DNA from: Psococerastis gibbosa
Lineage: Eukaryota; Arthropoda; Insecta; Psocodea; Psocidae
Length of the DNA stretch: 64,000 bases
Direction: 5' to 3'
Assembly (NCBI GenBank): GCA_963971405.1
Contig: OZ020486.1
Coordinates: 38,835,419-38,899,418, forward strand
Part shown: in pieces, positions 45,276 through 55,579 of the stretch
Layout of the letters: each line of letters opens with the position of its first letter
Position numbering within the stretch: the first letter of the stretch is position 1
Position numbers and translations under genes: made by a program
The notes under the pieces: model-generated
The model's database searches: none
What the model was told of the DNA's origin: nothing
The model's input: the letters and a program-made list of their open reading frames with translations, nothing else

Positions 45276-46098
45276 TGCTTTCCAATTTATACGTAGTATA
45301 AGGAAAGCTTTGTGATGGTCGAAATTTTAGATTCCGAGATTTCAACGGATTTACACGTTTTGAGGTCCCAGGAACCCAAAAAAGTGGTTTTTACAAAATG
45401 TCTGTCTGTCGGTCTGTCTGTCTGTTCGTCGATTTCAGGGCAAACTACTCAGTGGATTTGAGTGAAATTTGGCATGTAGGTTCACAAAAATCATACCTCG
45501 GGACCATTTTTTTTTTTTTGGGCTAACTCAATTTGGGGGGGTTTTATTTTCAAAAAACTCCAAAAAAAACGTCCAAAAAAATTATTTCTCAAAAACGGCT
45601 CCAACGATTTCTTTTAAATTCTCGTAGATTGTAGTCGTTATTAATGTTGACAAAATGCGGGGGGTCGCTTGCCCCTTGATAGTTTGCTTCTGGGGGTAAA
45701 AAAATAAAAATAACTAAATTTTAATGAAAAAATGACTAAAAAATGCGAAACCTTTCTATCGATGATTTCTACCTTCAAGCATGTTTTAGGTGTTAAATTG
45801 AGTAACGAAACCGGATAGGTTGCTTTCCCAAAAAAATATTTGGTTTTGCCCAAAAAATTATTTTTTGAAAAAAATGATAGAAAATTCGCGCTCAAATGCA
45901 TTGCATGCCCTGCCATTATTGCTGTGTGGTAATTAATGTGTTTGTTTGACCTATCGAGAAGTTACCTCACTTCCAGTGACGTCAGGTGGACAACCGCCCC
46001 CCCCCCCCCCGAGATATCGGAAATTTAACCATAGGAAAATTATTTGCCATAAAATTACTAATTTTCTCTATCTAATAATTTTGATAAATTGGAAAGCA
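45276..46098 (+). mobile_element. complete CTGTCTGT-family element with 14-bp terminal inverted repeats
   Basis: TGCTTTCCAATTTA at 45276-45289 is matched by its complement at 46085-46098. The body holds the shared blocks GGAAAGCTTTGTGATGG, TTTCAACGGATTTACACG, TGTCTGTCTGTC, CGGCTCCAACGATTTCTTTT, TCGCTTGCCCCTTGATAG and a C run near the right. No open frame is conserved among copies. The inverted ends suggest a non-autonomous DNA element, but no target duplication is clear. Confidence 0.75.
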
Positions 46099-46426
46099 TG
46101 TTCGAGTGAACTCGGACCGGTTCTTTTTAATTGCATTTAATTGTTTTTTAACGAGCTTTTAAGTATGCTGTTGCATTGTATTAGTAGGTACCCCTCACAC
46201 CGATGGTTATGGGAGCCTGCATTAACAAAAAAGCAAAATTTAAAGTTAATTAATAATAATTATTATTATTATTAGAGATGAGCCTGTCTATCAGATTCTG
46301 ATCCCCCCTCCCCCATGAAAAGGCAAGCTTCACTATGAGTAAATTCACTTAATCCTGAATTCATAAATTTCAAAATCTTGACTCCATAAATAATTAGATT
46401 ACTCGCGACTTCGTGGTATTTCATTT

Positions 46427-46745
46427 TAATAAACAAAAAATAACAAAAACTTAGAGTTTTAGAAAAACTTGTTATACCAACCCGAATTAGTAAAACCCAA
46501 ATAATCGTTAAATTTGCATCTTCTCCTCGAGTTGAGCAAGTCTCAAATCGCAGATAAGGTGTAACTGTGCTAGTGGGTTTCCCTCTGTAGATGGCAGTTC
46601 TTGCCGAAAGCGCTCAGGGTTTTATACTAACACAAGTGGGTTTCTTAGACAAAGTTAATTTCTTAACGATTATTTGGGTTTTACTAATTCGGGTTGTTAT
46701 AACAAGTTTTTCTAAAACTCTAAGTTTTTGTTATTTTTTGTTTAT
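46427..46745. mobile_element. MITE-like element with about 85-bp inverted arms
   Basis: 46427-46511 and 46663-46745 are near-perfect inverted copies (AATAAACAAAAAATAAC through CCCAAATAATCGTTAA). The 150-bp centre is unrelated. The plus-strand 86-codon frame overlapping it is a by-product. Confidence 0.8.
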
Positions 46746-47379
46746 TTTCAATGTTTTCCAATTTTGCCCGCTGTCTTTCTTTTATTTTTATAATCTACAA
46801 AAATTTTATGATTTAAATTATGAAATAATTCGTTACTTCTCAAGAAATTAATTACAATTAAGACGTATTATATCCAGACGACGGTATTGTTTAATTTTAG
46901 TTTGTTATTCTTTGCAAAGCGTGATTTTTCTCTATTATCATTGATCAATTTTAACATGCGGAAGTTAAAATGGACAATGACATAGAGTAAAGAAAACATC
47001 TCATCAATTATTGAAGAAAAATTGACAAATGGAGTAGCCGCCTACCCACAACACTGATTTTATTACTGCTCATGAATATTTTTAGCCAAGTTCTTCCCAG
47101 TTTAGGGTACCTAAAGGTACTACCTGTACATGTTAATACCAGTAATATTAAAGAGAAATTTGCTTGATTTTGGTTTCCTTAAGCTGTAAAACCGAAAACC
47201 AAGTCTTAAACTAATTCCCATTAAAATATCACCAACACCAGAAGCGTAGTCTAGTCCATTTGTGTAAAATTTGTTGTTGTGTGAAGCTGAGGGAAGTGGG
47301 CTAGAATAAGGTAGAGGTGTAATTTACTGGTGGACTGGCCGCTGTCCACTTTCTCATCTTGTTAAATAATCTAATTCCG

Positions 47380-48200
47380 CAACCCTCCCTTCTCCATTCA
47401 GATAAATAATAATAAAATGTGCTGGGAACCTTGTGTTGCCATGGGGACGCAGCTGTGAGAACTTCCAGTCCACATATCCATTTGAATGGCTTATCCCATC
47501 TCCTCATTGTTCTTCCACTGGACTCTGGTCAAGCGCCTTTGCCTCCAACTTTCTATATTTTGATAATGATTGTGAATATTCTAGAGTGCCTACTTACATC
47601 TACTTTGAAATGTAATGGGACATTTTGAGGGGTTTGAGTTTTCTCCATCCACAGCCTATTTGCTTGTTCTCCATTATTATATTTTTTTTTTTTTAGTTTT
47701 TAAGAGCAATGTTATGAAAGCACTACCTCTCAGGTCAGAAAAGACCTTCCAGTCCACATATCCATTTGAATGGCTTATCCCATCTCCTCATTGTTCTTCC
47801 ACTGGACTCTGGTCAAGCGCCTTTGCCTCCAACTTCCTATATTTTGATAATGATTGTGAATATTCTAGAGTGCCTACTTACATCTACTTTGAAATGTAAT
47901 GGGACATTTTGAGGGGTTTGAGTTTTCTCCATCCACAGCCTATTTGCTTGTTCTCCATTATTATATTTTTTTTTTTTAGTTTTTAAGAGCAATGTTATGA
48001 AAGCACTACCTCTCAGGTCAGAAAAGACCTTCCAGTCCACATATCCATTTGAATGGCTTATCCCATCTCCTCATTGTTCTTCCACTGGACTCTGGTCAAG
48101 CGCCTTTGCCTACAACATTCTATATTATTTTGATAATGATTTTGTATACTCAGGAGTGCCTGTTTACCTCGATTTTGAGATATAAGGGCTTGGATTGTCC
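47380..48200 (+). repeat. three-copy tandem array, 283-284 bp period
   Basis: Copies start at 47462, 47746 and 48029 with CTTCCAGTCCACATATCCAT. Copies 1 and 2 are almost identical and copy 3 diverges after about 130 bp. Each join carries a T-rich run ending in TTAG, then AGCAATGTTATGAAAGCACT. A 60-94-codon frame is kept in the array simply because the units are so similar. I do not recognise the peptide. Confidence 0.9.
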
Positions 48201-48269
48201 CCCGTCAAAGACCATTTCCTTGTTAAATAATATTACACCATTCCCATTAACCCTTGCCAATACATAGGT

Positions 48270-49480
48270 CCCAATTTACTTGTTCTCGATTTAACTATAG
48301 TTTTTTTGCCACCCGGCGTCTTCTTTTTCTGATTAAATACAAAAATGTAACAATTTACAGGAGAAATGTTTTTTGCCGAATCAGCTTTGACTTCTATAGC
48401 TCTCTTATTAAGGGCTGGAAATGACAGCAGCAGTCTTCTAATAGTTACTGAACGTATTCCTTTTTCTGTCTTCCTTGACTGTTGAATCCATCTACTGTAC
48501 CATCTTCTACTGCTTTAACAATACGAAACATCAACGCAGATAAGGAGTTTAATATGGTACAACAGTATACAGATCAACTAAGATAATATAATGCGAAACG
48601 AACCTTCGTCAAGAAAACAGATAGAGCGCATCACAATCTTCAAATTAACTTCACCTGTCCTTCATTCATTTTATTTGTGGTGGAAAGCCAAGGTAGTGAC
48701 CACAAAGTGCCACCCCTTTCGAAAGGGTACTTAAGGCTCAGATGGGGGGGGGGGCAGGGGGTATAAAGGTGGGATCGATGGAGCCCGCGCTGCAATATCC
48801 CCGCCGCCCGCCCGCCGCTGCTCAGAACACCATCTGTAATAATGTTGAAACTGACCGAGCGAGGGGTCACCCCCCACCCTCCCCCCCCACCCCGAACCCC
48901 GGCAATATCTCCTTCCCTACAGTTATTGTCTCTTTGGCAACGACCAACTCGCCATCGATTAGATGATTGCTTCTCAATTATATCATAGGAGCATGCGGAA
49001 GGGATTATGGGCGCGCATGTACTGTATACAATAATACAATGTATATATATATATTTATTTATGAAAACTATTTCGTTGCTACTATGTACTAATACTCCTA
49101 CTACTCATTAGCGCTACGGCCCGTGAAGTGCTCTGGCCTGCTCTGCTCTGCTCGGGCCAGCCTGCGGGGTTCTGCGCTCTCCTTCGTCAGTCGCCGACGC
49201 CAAGGGTCGTCAGAACCACCTAAACGTCGTCCAGCCATTGTATCTGTTGGGATGAAGGATTCTCAAGATATCCGATACATAGGTTCTTTATGAAGAGAAA
49301 GTCCATCGTTAAGAATTTATTTTAATATGCATAATTTATCTTTGTGTGGAATGGCATATTTGGCTGGATTTTATATTATGATCGTCCCACTTGTCCCTTG
49401 GGGCACCTTTGTCTAACAAAAATACTGCTTCCATGGTTAAGCAAAATGGCAGTCATCATGACTAAGTACATTCAATGTTA
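48270..49480. other. no recognisable gene; GC-rich patch at 48730-48900
   Basis: The patch at 48730-48900 has G and C runs and CCGCCCGCCCGCCGC but no readable element ends. Another GC-rich stretch lies at about 49100-49240. Neither shows coding. Confidence 0.4.
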
Positions 49481-49483
49481 AAT

Positions 49484-49819
49484 CAGGGGTTCGCAAACTT
49501 TTTTGTCCGAGGACCACTAGATTATTTTACGATTTTCCACCATGAGTGTGACAGGATAATTGTCAAATTCTAGGACCAAGATCGTGTGGTAGGTAGTTTG
49601 TGCCTACAATTAGGCTACGTGCTAATATTTGATTAAATGTTTAGGACAGGTATCGGTTGGATTTGATATAGTTCAGTGCTGTCAAGACTTACTGTACTTT
49701 ACTTAAAATTTCCAATGACTGAACTGTTTTATTTTCTTATTTCTTACTTTGGTCCGTGGACCACCTTATATATGCCTGTGGACCACCGGTGGCCCATGGA
49801 TCACAGTTTGGGAACACTG
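49484..49819. mobile_element. hAT-like non-autonomous element, 336 bp
   Basis: The left end CAGGGGTTCGCAAACTTTTT and right end CACAGTTTGGGAACACTG follow the widespread hAT terminal pattern (CAGxGGTTCxCAAACT). The subterminal sequence has opposed GGACCAC blocks. The 8-bp flanks do not match perfectly. Confidence 0.7.
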
Positions 49820-50189
49820 CTTTTACATACTTGACTTCCTTTTGGAAAGTCCGAATTACGGTATCTACGCAGTGGCGGTACTTGGGATAATTAAGAGTGT
49901 AATGCGTCGTTTAAGTTAAAAAAAAAAAAAAAAAACACGCATTATTTTATGTAGCATGTTCTATCTTTTTAAAAAGTAAACATTTGAAATCAAAAAAGAA
50001 ACATTTGAATTTTAACATAACGAGATTCTTAATTTTCTTAGACTGCGTTGATAACATCATGCTCACACAATCTTATTTGCTCGCGGCTATACCTATAGAT
50101 ACTAAGCTCTTAATACATTCTAAGGATTTGTTAGGTGTAATGCGGCCCGCCTTACATGCACTCTCCACCACTGTATCTACGTGTTTATA

Positions 50190-50245
50190 ATAGCCATCTT
50201 GATCGCCAATCTTCAACAGAAGAGGCATATGAAGAAGAAGATGAC
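50190..50245 (+). repeat. SINE-like 3' end with GAAGAAG tail
   Basis: ATAGCCATCTTGATCGCCAA, CTTCAACAGAAGAGGCATAT and a GAAGAAGA tail, as at 40115-40165. Confidence 0.6.
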
Positions 50246-50264
50246 AACAACAAACAAACTATAT

Positions 50265-50488
50265 TATAAATAAATCAATAAAATAAATAAATCTCGACTT
50301 TTTGTTGTTCTATTACTAGGCCAACCTAGCGGAGTTAAGGCTATAAAGCTTCTTACACTCAATTAGGATGACCCGGGGCCGCCTGCTGTACATGCCCTCC
50401 AAAACATGGCCAGAAAATGTAGCCAGTGTGGGACTCGAACCAACAACTTTTCGGGTGAAAGTCTGAGTCTGTACCACTACTCTACAGG
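50265..50488 (-). repeat. tRNA-derived SINE
   Basis: The head near 50488 has an A-box-like TAGAGTAGTGG. The B box GGTTCGAGTCC, the conserved body and an AAATA tail follow at lower coordinates. Close to the copy at 33.6 kb. Confidence 0.88.
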
Positions 50489-50867
50489 TTCTGATTATTA
50501 TACGAGTACAATACTAAATATCGTGTAGCAGTATTAGGATTTAGGAAGTAAGGAGCGCACCCGTTGTGAGAGTGACACGTCCTCTGACATATGGCAATAG
50601 GGGGAGCGGAGCAATTTTCCACATATCTTGCTCCACAATTTAAAAAGGAAAGCCCCCGGGTGACATGATCAACACATGTTCATTATTGTCATTTAACAAC
50701 AGCCTCTGCAGCTGATATCTCTATTAAAACTGTTATATTATACTATATACCGTATATCATGCTGCGAACAATAGTCATGTGAATCTATGTAGCTCAGTTC
50801 GCCTTAATTTCAGCTTCTTGCTTTCTTATTTTCACATAGCCTATATTATTCTGCAGGCCTACTACTG

Positions 50868-51034
50868 TTCTTCTTCTTCCTTCTTCTGCTTTTTCTGGCT
50901 CTACATCCCTTGATGATAGCTTAGGCCTGTCCGACAACTCTTCACCAGTCACCTTTGTACGACGCTCCACCTTCTACGGGCTCCCAACTCGTGAAGGACA
51001 GTTTCCAACTCATCCTTCCAACGTTTTCGAGACG
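50868..51034 (-). pseudogene. LINE ORF2 C-terminal fragment
   Basis: The minus strand reads RKRWKDELETVLHELGAR then WSVVQR before a stop, followed by GAAGAAGG-type tail sequence. Same family as 36653-37039 but shorter. Confidence 0.75.
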
Positions 51035-51061
51035 TTATATGCCCCGTTTAAATTGAACTTA

Positions 51062-51230
51062 ATTGGGCGGGGGGGGGGGGGGGGGTAAAAATGAAAATAG
51101 CACAATTTTTAATATGATTTTCCATTCTATAAATTCTATAAATTTTATTACCTTTTTTTAATTCGTCAGCTGCAAATATTTCGGGGTCCGGACCCCCTTT
51201 GCATCTAGTTACAAGTACAAGGCCATTTAG
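51062..51230. mobile_element. poly-G MITE fragment
   Basis: A run of about 18 G and later GGGGTCCGGACCCCC followed by TTACAAGTACAAGGCC resemble the family, but no matched ends or target duplication are visible. Confidence 0.4.
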
Positions 51231-51239
51231 CAATTACGA

Positions 51240-52110
51240 ACGCGCGTAATTAAGTTCAGACATTATAGAAACGTTACCACCAATTCAGTAATCGGCAAAA
51301 CTAAGCATGCATGTACGTGTATACAGTATATTCTCTGAAACTGCCTTGTTGTCTGTTGACACATGAAAATCTCCCCAGGAAATACAAAGCGACATAATAA
51401 TAACAAAGCACCACAAAGATTCCACAGAGCACATAGAGACAGCCTCCGAAAAATAAGCTAGCAGTCGCGCATTGGTCCAAACAGCAGGAACGAGGCATTG
51501 GAATAACACCGGAGTAAGAAACCATTTAAACGTGTAGCCGCAGGAGCTACGCGAAAAGCGCTCTGTGACAAACGTAAGAGAATTTTAAAGCAAACATGGG
51601 AAATCATGGGGCGTTAAATTGTAATTCTGCAGCGCGTTCTGCTAGCTGTTTGGCTGTGGGCCTGTTGACGTATGGTATCCCTATTGCCATGTTGGAACAA
51701 GGTTCGTTCCCCGTGCATATCTAATTTTATCCGTGGAAAATGTTTGCTGATGGGTTCTTCTGTTTGCTGCGGGCAACAACGGAAAAGACGTGATTGACCA
51801 TGTGTTTGCTAATCAGCGATTGTCGCTGCTGTCTCATTGAATATGGATGTAAGCATGTTTCCGCAATAAACGCAACAGCTATGTAAATTTCAGTTGCAGT
51901 TTGGAAAGCGTAATAGTGCTCCGTTGTACTGGCTACTACAAATGTAGACTTCGGTTGGGTCAAATTTTACATGGCACGATATTATCACAACAGGAGTGTT
52001 TTCACATAACCTGTCTGTCTAACGAATAATGATTTAAATATACTTCTATTGTATTGTGACATTACAGTTACCAGTAAGTGGGTATCAAGAATGCAAATGG
52101 ATAGGTTATC
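51240..52110. other. no recognisable gene
   Basis: Overlapping frames at 51285-51525 and 51727-51963 (minus) match nothing I know. Confidence 0.4.
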
Positions 52111-52112
52111 AA

Positions 52113-52205
52113 TTGGAGGATATAGAAAAAAACTTGACTGTGCGGGACTCGAACCCATGATCTACGCCTATCTGGGGTATCGTCTTAACGGCTCCACAAG
52201 CCCAT
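52113..52205 (-). repeat. tRNA-like SINE head
   Basis: Contains a B box GGGTTCGAGTCCCGC and the AAGTTTTTTTCTATATCCTC body, related to one arm of the palindrome at 19.33 kb. The 5' half does not fold as a tRNA. Confidence 0.6.
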
Positions 52206-52429
52206 ATGTAAAGTGCCCTCTAAATCCTTTACTTATATGGACTTATTGACAAGATTCATATAGCTTGACATAGTTTTATGTGCGAGTCCTTAAAATTGAT
52301 TTACGCCGATGGTATGCAACATTGTTGTAGCCAGATAATGTCATAATTTCAGTCCTCATGGGCTTTCTATGGACTTAGTTACCAATTTCTCTCTTGCTAA
52401 ATGCTAATGACTCAATAGATTTTTCGCAT

Positions 52430-52600
52430 ATTATTATTTCCTAATTTGTTTTTGGCCATTATTAAACTAGTACACCGTACACGTCATCGATGTCAACCTA
52501 CACAGGCTGTTTGCAATAATGAAAAAGCGGAGACTAACTTACTATTCTTTTACACAAAGTAACTGGTGAAACCATGACTTCACCAAGTGTGGGTAAAATT
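52430..52600 (+). repeat. interspersed repeat, third copy of the 17.4-kb family
   Basis: It shares TTTTTGGCCATT, CATCGATGTCAACCTACACA and AACTGGTGAAACCATGACTT with the other copies. More diverged. Confidence 0.6.
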
Positions 52601-52731
52601 ACATTAGATTTCACCATAATTTACACTGAGCTTAATTATGAAAAGATCACACGGTTGCCTAGTCGCGTAATTGCAGGAATTGGTCCATTTAACCGGCTCA
52701 TCCTGGGTACTACGTTGGCGGTTGGTAGAGA

Positions 52732-52915
52732 CAGGGGCGTAATGGGGGTCCAAGATGAGGGGGGGGGGGGTTATTTGCCACCCACCTGGGATTGGAAAAA
52801 TACGACAATGCCCCTAAATTACGAGGAAATTGAAACAACCTTGTTTAAAAAATGCACCTAATTGACATCTTGCCCCCACTAAAAAAATCTGATTAATATT
52901 GAAATTGCGCCTCTG
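52732..52915. mobile_element. poly-G hAT-type MITE, 184 bp
   Basis: Ends CAGGGGCGTAAT and ATTGCGCCTCTG with the perfect 8-bp duplication ggtagaga (52724-52731 and 52916-52923). A G run of 12 lies inside. A partial sister with the same right half lies at about 59462-59592. Confidence 0.9.
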
Positions 52916-53060
52916 GGTAGAGAGCTGGGTTAAATACTCAAAACATAGTGAAGCATTCCCCGGTGTGCCTAGGTTCACCCAATCCCAGTGGGGGTATACG
53001 AGTACCTTCACCGGAGTACCATCAACACAGAAAAACTCGGCTGCTGACCATGCTGGTGGC

Positions 53061-53236
53061 CAAGGTCGTGCCCCGGTTGTGATTTTCGGTGGGGGGGGGG
53101 GTCCAAAATAATGTTTACGTAATTTATTATAAATTAATGGATGAATTCTTCAAACAATACAGGTTTACATAAGACAATTTATTTCGGGGGGGGGGGGGGT
53201 CCGGACCCCTTGCCCCTTGGACCATCCACGGCCATG
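53061..53236. mobile_element. poly-G hAT-type MITE, 176 bp
   Basis: Ends CAAGGTCGTG and CACGGCCATG, two G runs of 12-15, and the perfect octamer ctggtggc on both sides (53053-53060 and 53237-53244). Confidence 0.88.
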
Positions 53237-53244
53237 CTGGTGGC

Positions 53245-54105
53245 CCAAACATACCCAATAGATTAGAGAATAAAGGCTTGAAAGTAAATTGCTAATTTGC
53301 ATAAATAATTTAATTTAATATTAATATAATAACGAACAATAAATTAATAAATTATTTTAACACTGGGCTAGACTGAAGTTCGCAGAAGTGTAGGTTTGGA
53401 CGTCATTTTAAGTCAATTAATGAGCTGTACAAGTATTGTGATGGTATTGTCTGTTGTTGGGAAAATTATAGTGTATGTACAGTATAGTCAACTGTCAAAC
53501 ATTAATCACGAATTTTTTGTCCATAAAATCTTCAATGTACTTGTTATAAGTAATACCGTATCTGATTATCAGTGTAGTTTTGTAGGCCGACGTTTTGTTT
53601 CAGTAGGTAGGTTAAGTGGTAATAAAAGTCATGGTAAAACATTCAGGTCAGTCAAATTTCATGTCCTGTTAGTAAAAAATGACTAGTTTAAGCAACTGAA
53701 CTAAGGGCAGGCCATTTCCTAACTCAAACTTGTACTTTAACTACCCTTAGCAAAGTTTAAATTAAATATTAATAAAGTCGTGAGTGAAGTAATTGTCAGT
53801 CAATTTGAGTAAATATTGAGTCATGCGAGTAAAAAATCGAGTCTCAATGCAAAAGACTCGGGCTGGCCTTGACACCCCGAAGACTCCGGAGTGTTTAAAA
53901 TCTTAGGCACTTGGAGAGACTTCCATCACCTGGAAATCTAGCATCAGTACAACTACACTTATCAGGTTAAGTCAGTCAGTCGGTCAGTCTATTAATCAAT
54001 GAAATTTTTCCGATTCTTAGGCTAGTGGTGCTAACTCAGGACCTGTGCAGAAGCCCCAATTTTGAATTTTGTACAAAGTTTTGGGTTAAAAGTCAGTCAA
54101 TACGT
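53245..54105. other. no recognisable gene; 3' flank of the distal Osiris exon
   Basis: No canonical AATAAA was noticed on the minus strand in the first 300 bases after the stop at 54108. A 96-codon plus-strand frame at 53396-53686 has no known motif. Confidence 0.4.
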
Positions 54106-54107
54106 CC

Positions 54108-54421
54108 TCACTGTGGCTTCCCGGCGTAGCCCCTGTAGGCGAGGTCATGGGCGTAGTTTTCAGGTACAAAGCTGACCCGGTCGTGTCCGTGACTGTCGTG
54201 GTGATCGGTCGTTATGACTTCGTAGGTTTTGTGTTCGCCGTGGCCGTGCGACAGCAGCTTTTTGAGCGCCACCATAATTGCGATAGCCAGCGCAATCTTG
54301 GCGATGACCAGTGCTTTGGCCGCAAGAAGGGCGATTCCTTTTAGTGCCATCGCCAGGTGCCCGGCAGCAATAAGCTTAGCCATGATTAGGTATGGCAACA
54401 GCTTCTTTTCTTTCTTCCTTG
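54108..54421 (-). CDS. Osiris family, distal C-terminal exon (membrane segment and His-rich tail)
   Basis: The minus-strand exon starts after TATATTTTCAG (acceptor AG at 54423-54422). Its first two bases complete a phase-1 codon as GCA, giving A-RKKEKKLLPYL, then a long hydrophobic stretch (AMALKGIALLAAKALVIAKI and on). It ends with SHGHGEHKTYEVITTDHHDS and about 25 more residues before TGA at 54110-54108. Basic cluster, long alanine/leucine-rich segment and histidine-rich tail match Osiris proteins, which are secretory-pathway membrane proteins linked to cuticle formation. It is homologous to the exon at 58909-59102. No separate Osiris first exon was seen between 54.4 and 58.9 kb, so it probably joins exon 1 at 60949, giving about 262 residues. 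A separate partial gene is the alternative. Confidence 0.85.
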
Positions 54422-55093
54422 CTGAAAATATAAGTAGGTATTTGAAGAAATAATATCTAGACTTCTTGTACGCCATTGTGAATTTTATGAGGACATTAAA
54501 AAGTTATCCGAGTTTTTGTCTGCTATCGTTAATTAATAATAAGTGAAGCTTTCTTCACTGGAGAGAATGGACATTTGCTTCCGCAAAAGATATTTTTGTG
54601 AATTTCTAGTGCTGCCTGCCACGTCTAATTTGACTAATCACTGCATTGCCCCATTGACTAGTCTTTTTTTGACCAATTTGGTGTTGCTTGGAGGTATCCA
54701 CTGCTCTGAAGAAGATGTGGTAAGTGGCACCTTAAAATCAGAAAATATCCTGGCGGGAGTGAATGTCCAATCCAGAGAACTCGAGTATCGAGTCTCGAGA
54801 GGTCCCCATTTCAGAGGATATTTTAAGAAATTTTCACTGGGTGGCACAAATTGAAATCCTATTATGTATAACATAGTGTAAATTTCGCTTTTATCTACCG
54901 ACTCTGACAAAAAGCTTTTCTAGAAAGGGTGCCTCCCACTATTGTTGGTAAAGCTACCAAAAGTGGATTTTGAATAAAATCGCAATGTTTTTTTTATTCC
55001 TGTGCTTCCTTAGCAGCTGTACCTGTTGCGTCCTTTCAATCAGAGTCCATAGAGTCTCTACATAACTTTATAGCCTAGATACCGACCAGCAGG

Positions 55094-55288
55094 CAAGGGC
55101 GGATCCAGCAAAAAATTTAGGGGGGTCACAAGTTTTTTGTAAGTTTAAAAGGTAATTTTTTGGTTGAAAAGTTGAGTTTTATTCATTTTTTTTAAACAAG
55201 GTTTTACTACTTTTTCTTATGAATTTACCCATTAAGGGGGAGGGGGTCATGGCCCCCTGTTCCCCCCCCCCCCGTGGGTCCGCCATTG
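55094..55288. mobile_element. poly-G hAT-type MITE, 195 bp, in the Osiris intron
   Basis: Ends CAAGGGCGGATCC and GGGTCCGCCATTG with a C run of 13 near the right. Flanks ccagcagg and ccaacagg match at seven of eight positions. Confidence 0.85.
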
Positions 55289-55394
55289 CCAACAGGAGAA
55301 GACCTAATAAATAATAAAAAAGAAAAACTTGTCCCTCGGGCGGATTACGTAATTTTATACCTTATCCGTCGGACACTTTAAATTTAAGGGTAAG

Positions 55395-55575
55395 GTAAGT
55401 CATCACTGACTTTCACCCTAAAGATTGTTGGTTCGAGTCCCACACTGGTCGCATTTTCTGGCCATGCTTCGGAGGGCATGTAAAGCAGGCGGACCCGGGC
55501 CTTCCTAGTTGAGTGTAAGAGTGGGCTTTATAGCCCTAACTCCGCTAGGTTGGCTTAGAAATAGAAACTATAAAA
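55395..55575 (+). repeat. tRNA-derived SINE in the Osiris intron
   Basis: Plus-orientation copy with the head TGACTTTCACCC, B box GGTTCGAGTCC and the whole body to TTGGCTTAGAAATAGA. It opposes the Osiris transcription direction. Confidence 0.85.
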
Positions 55576-55579
55576 AGTC

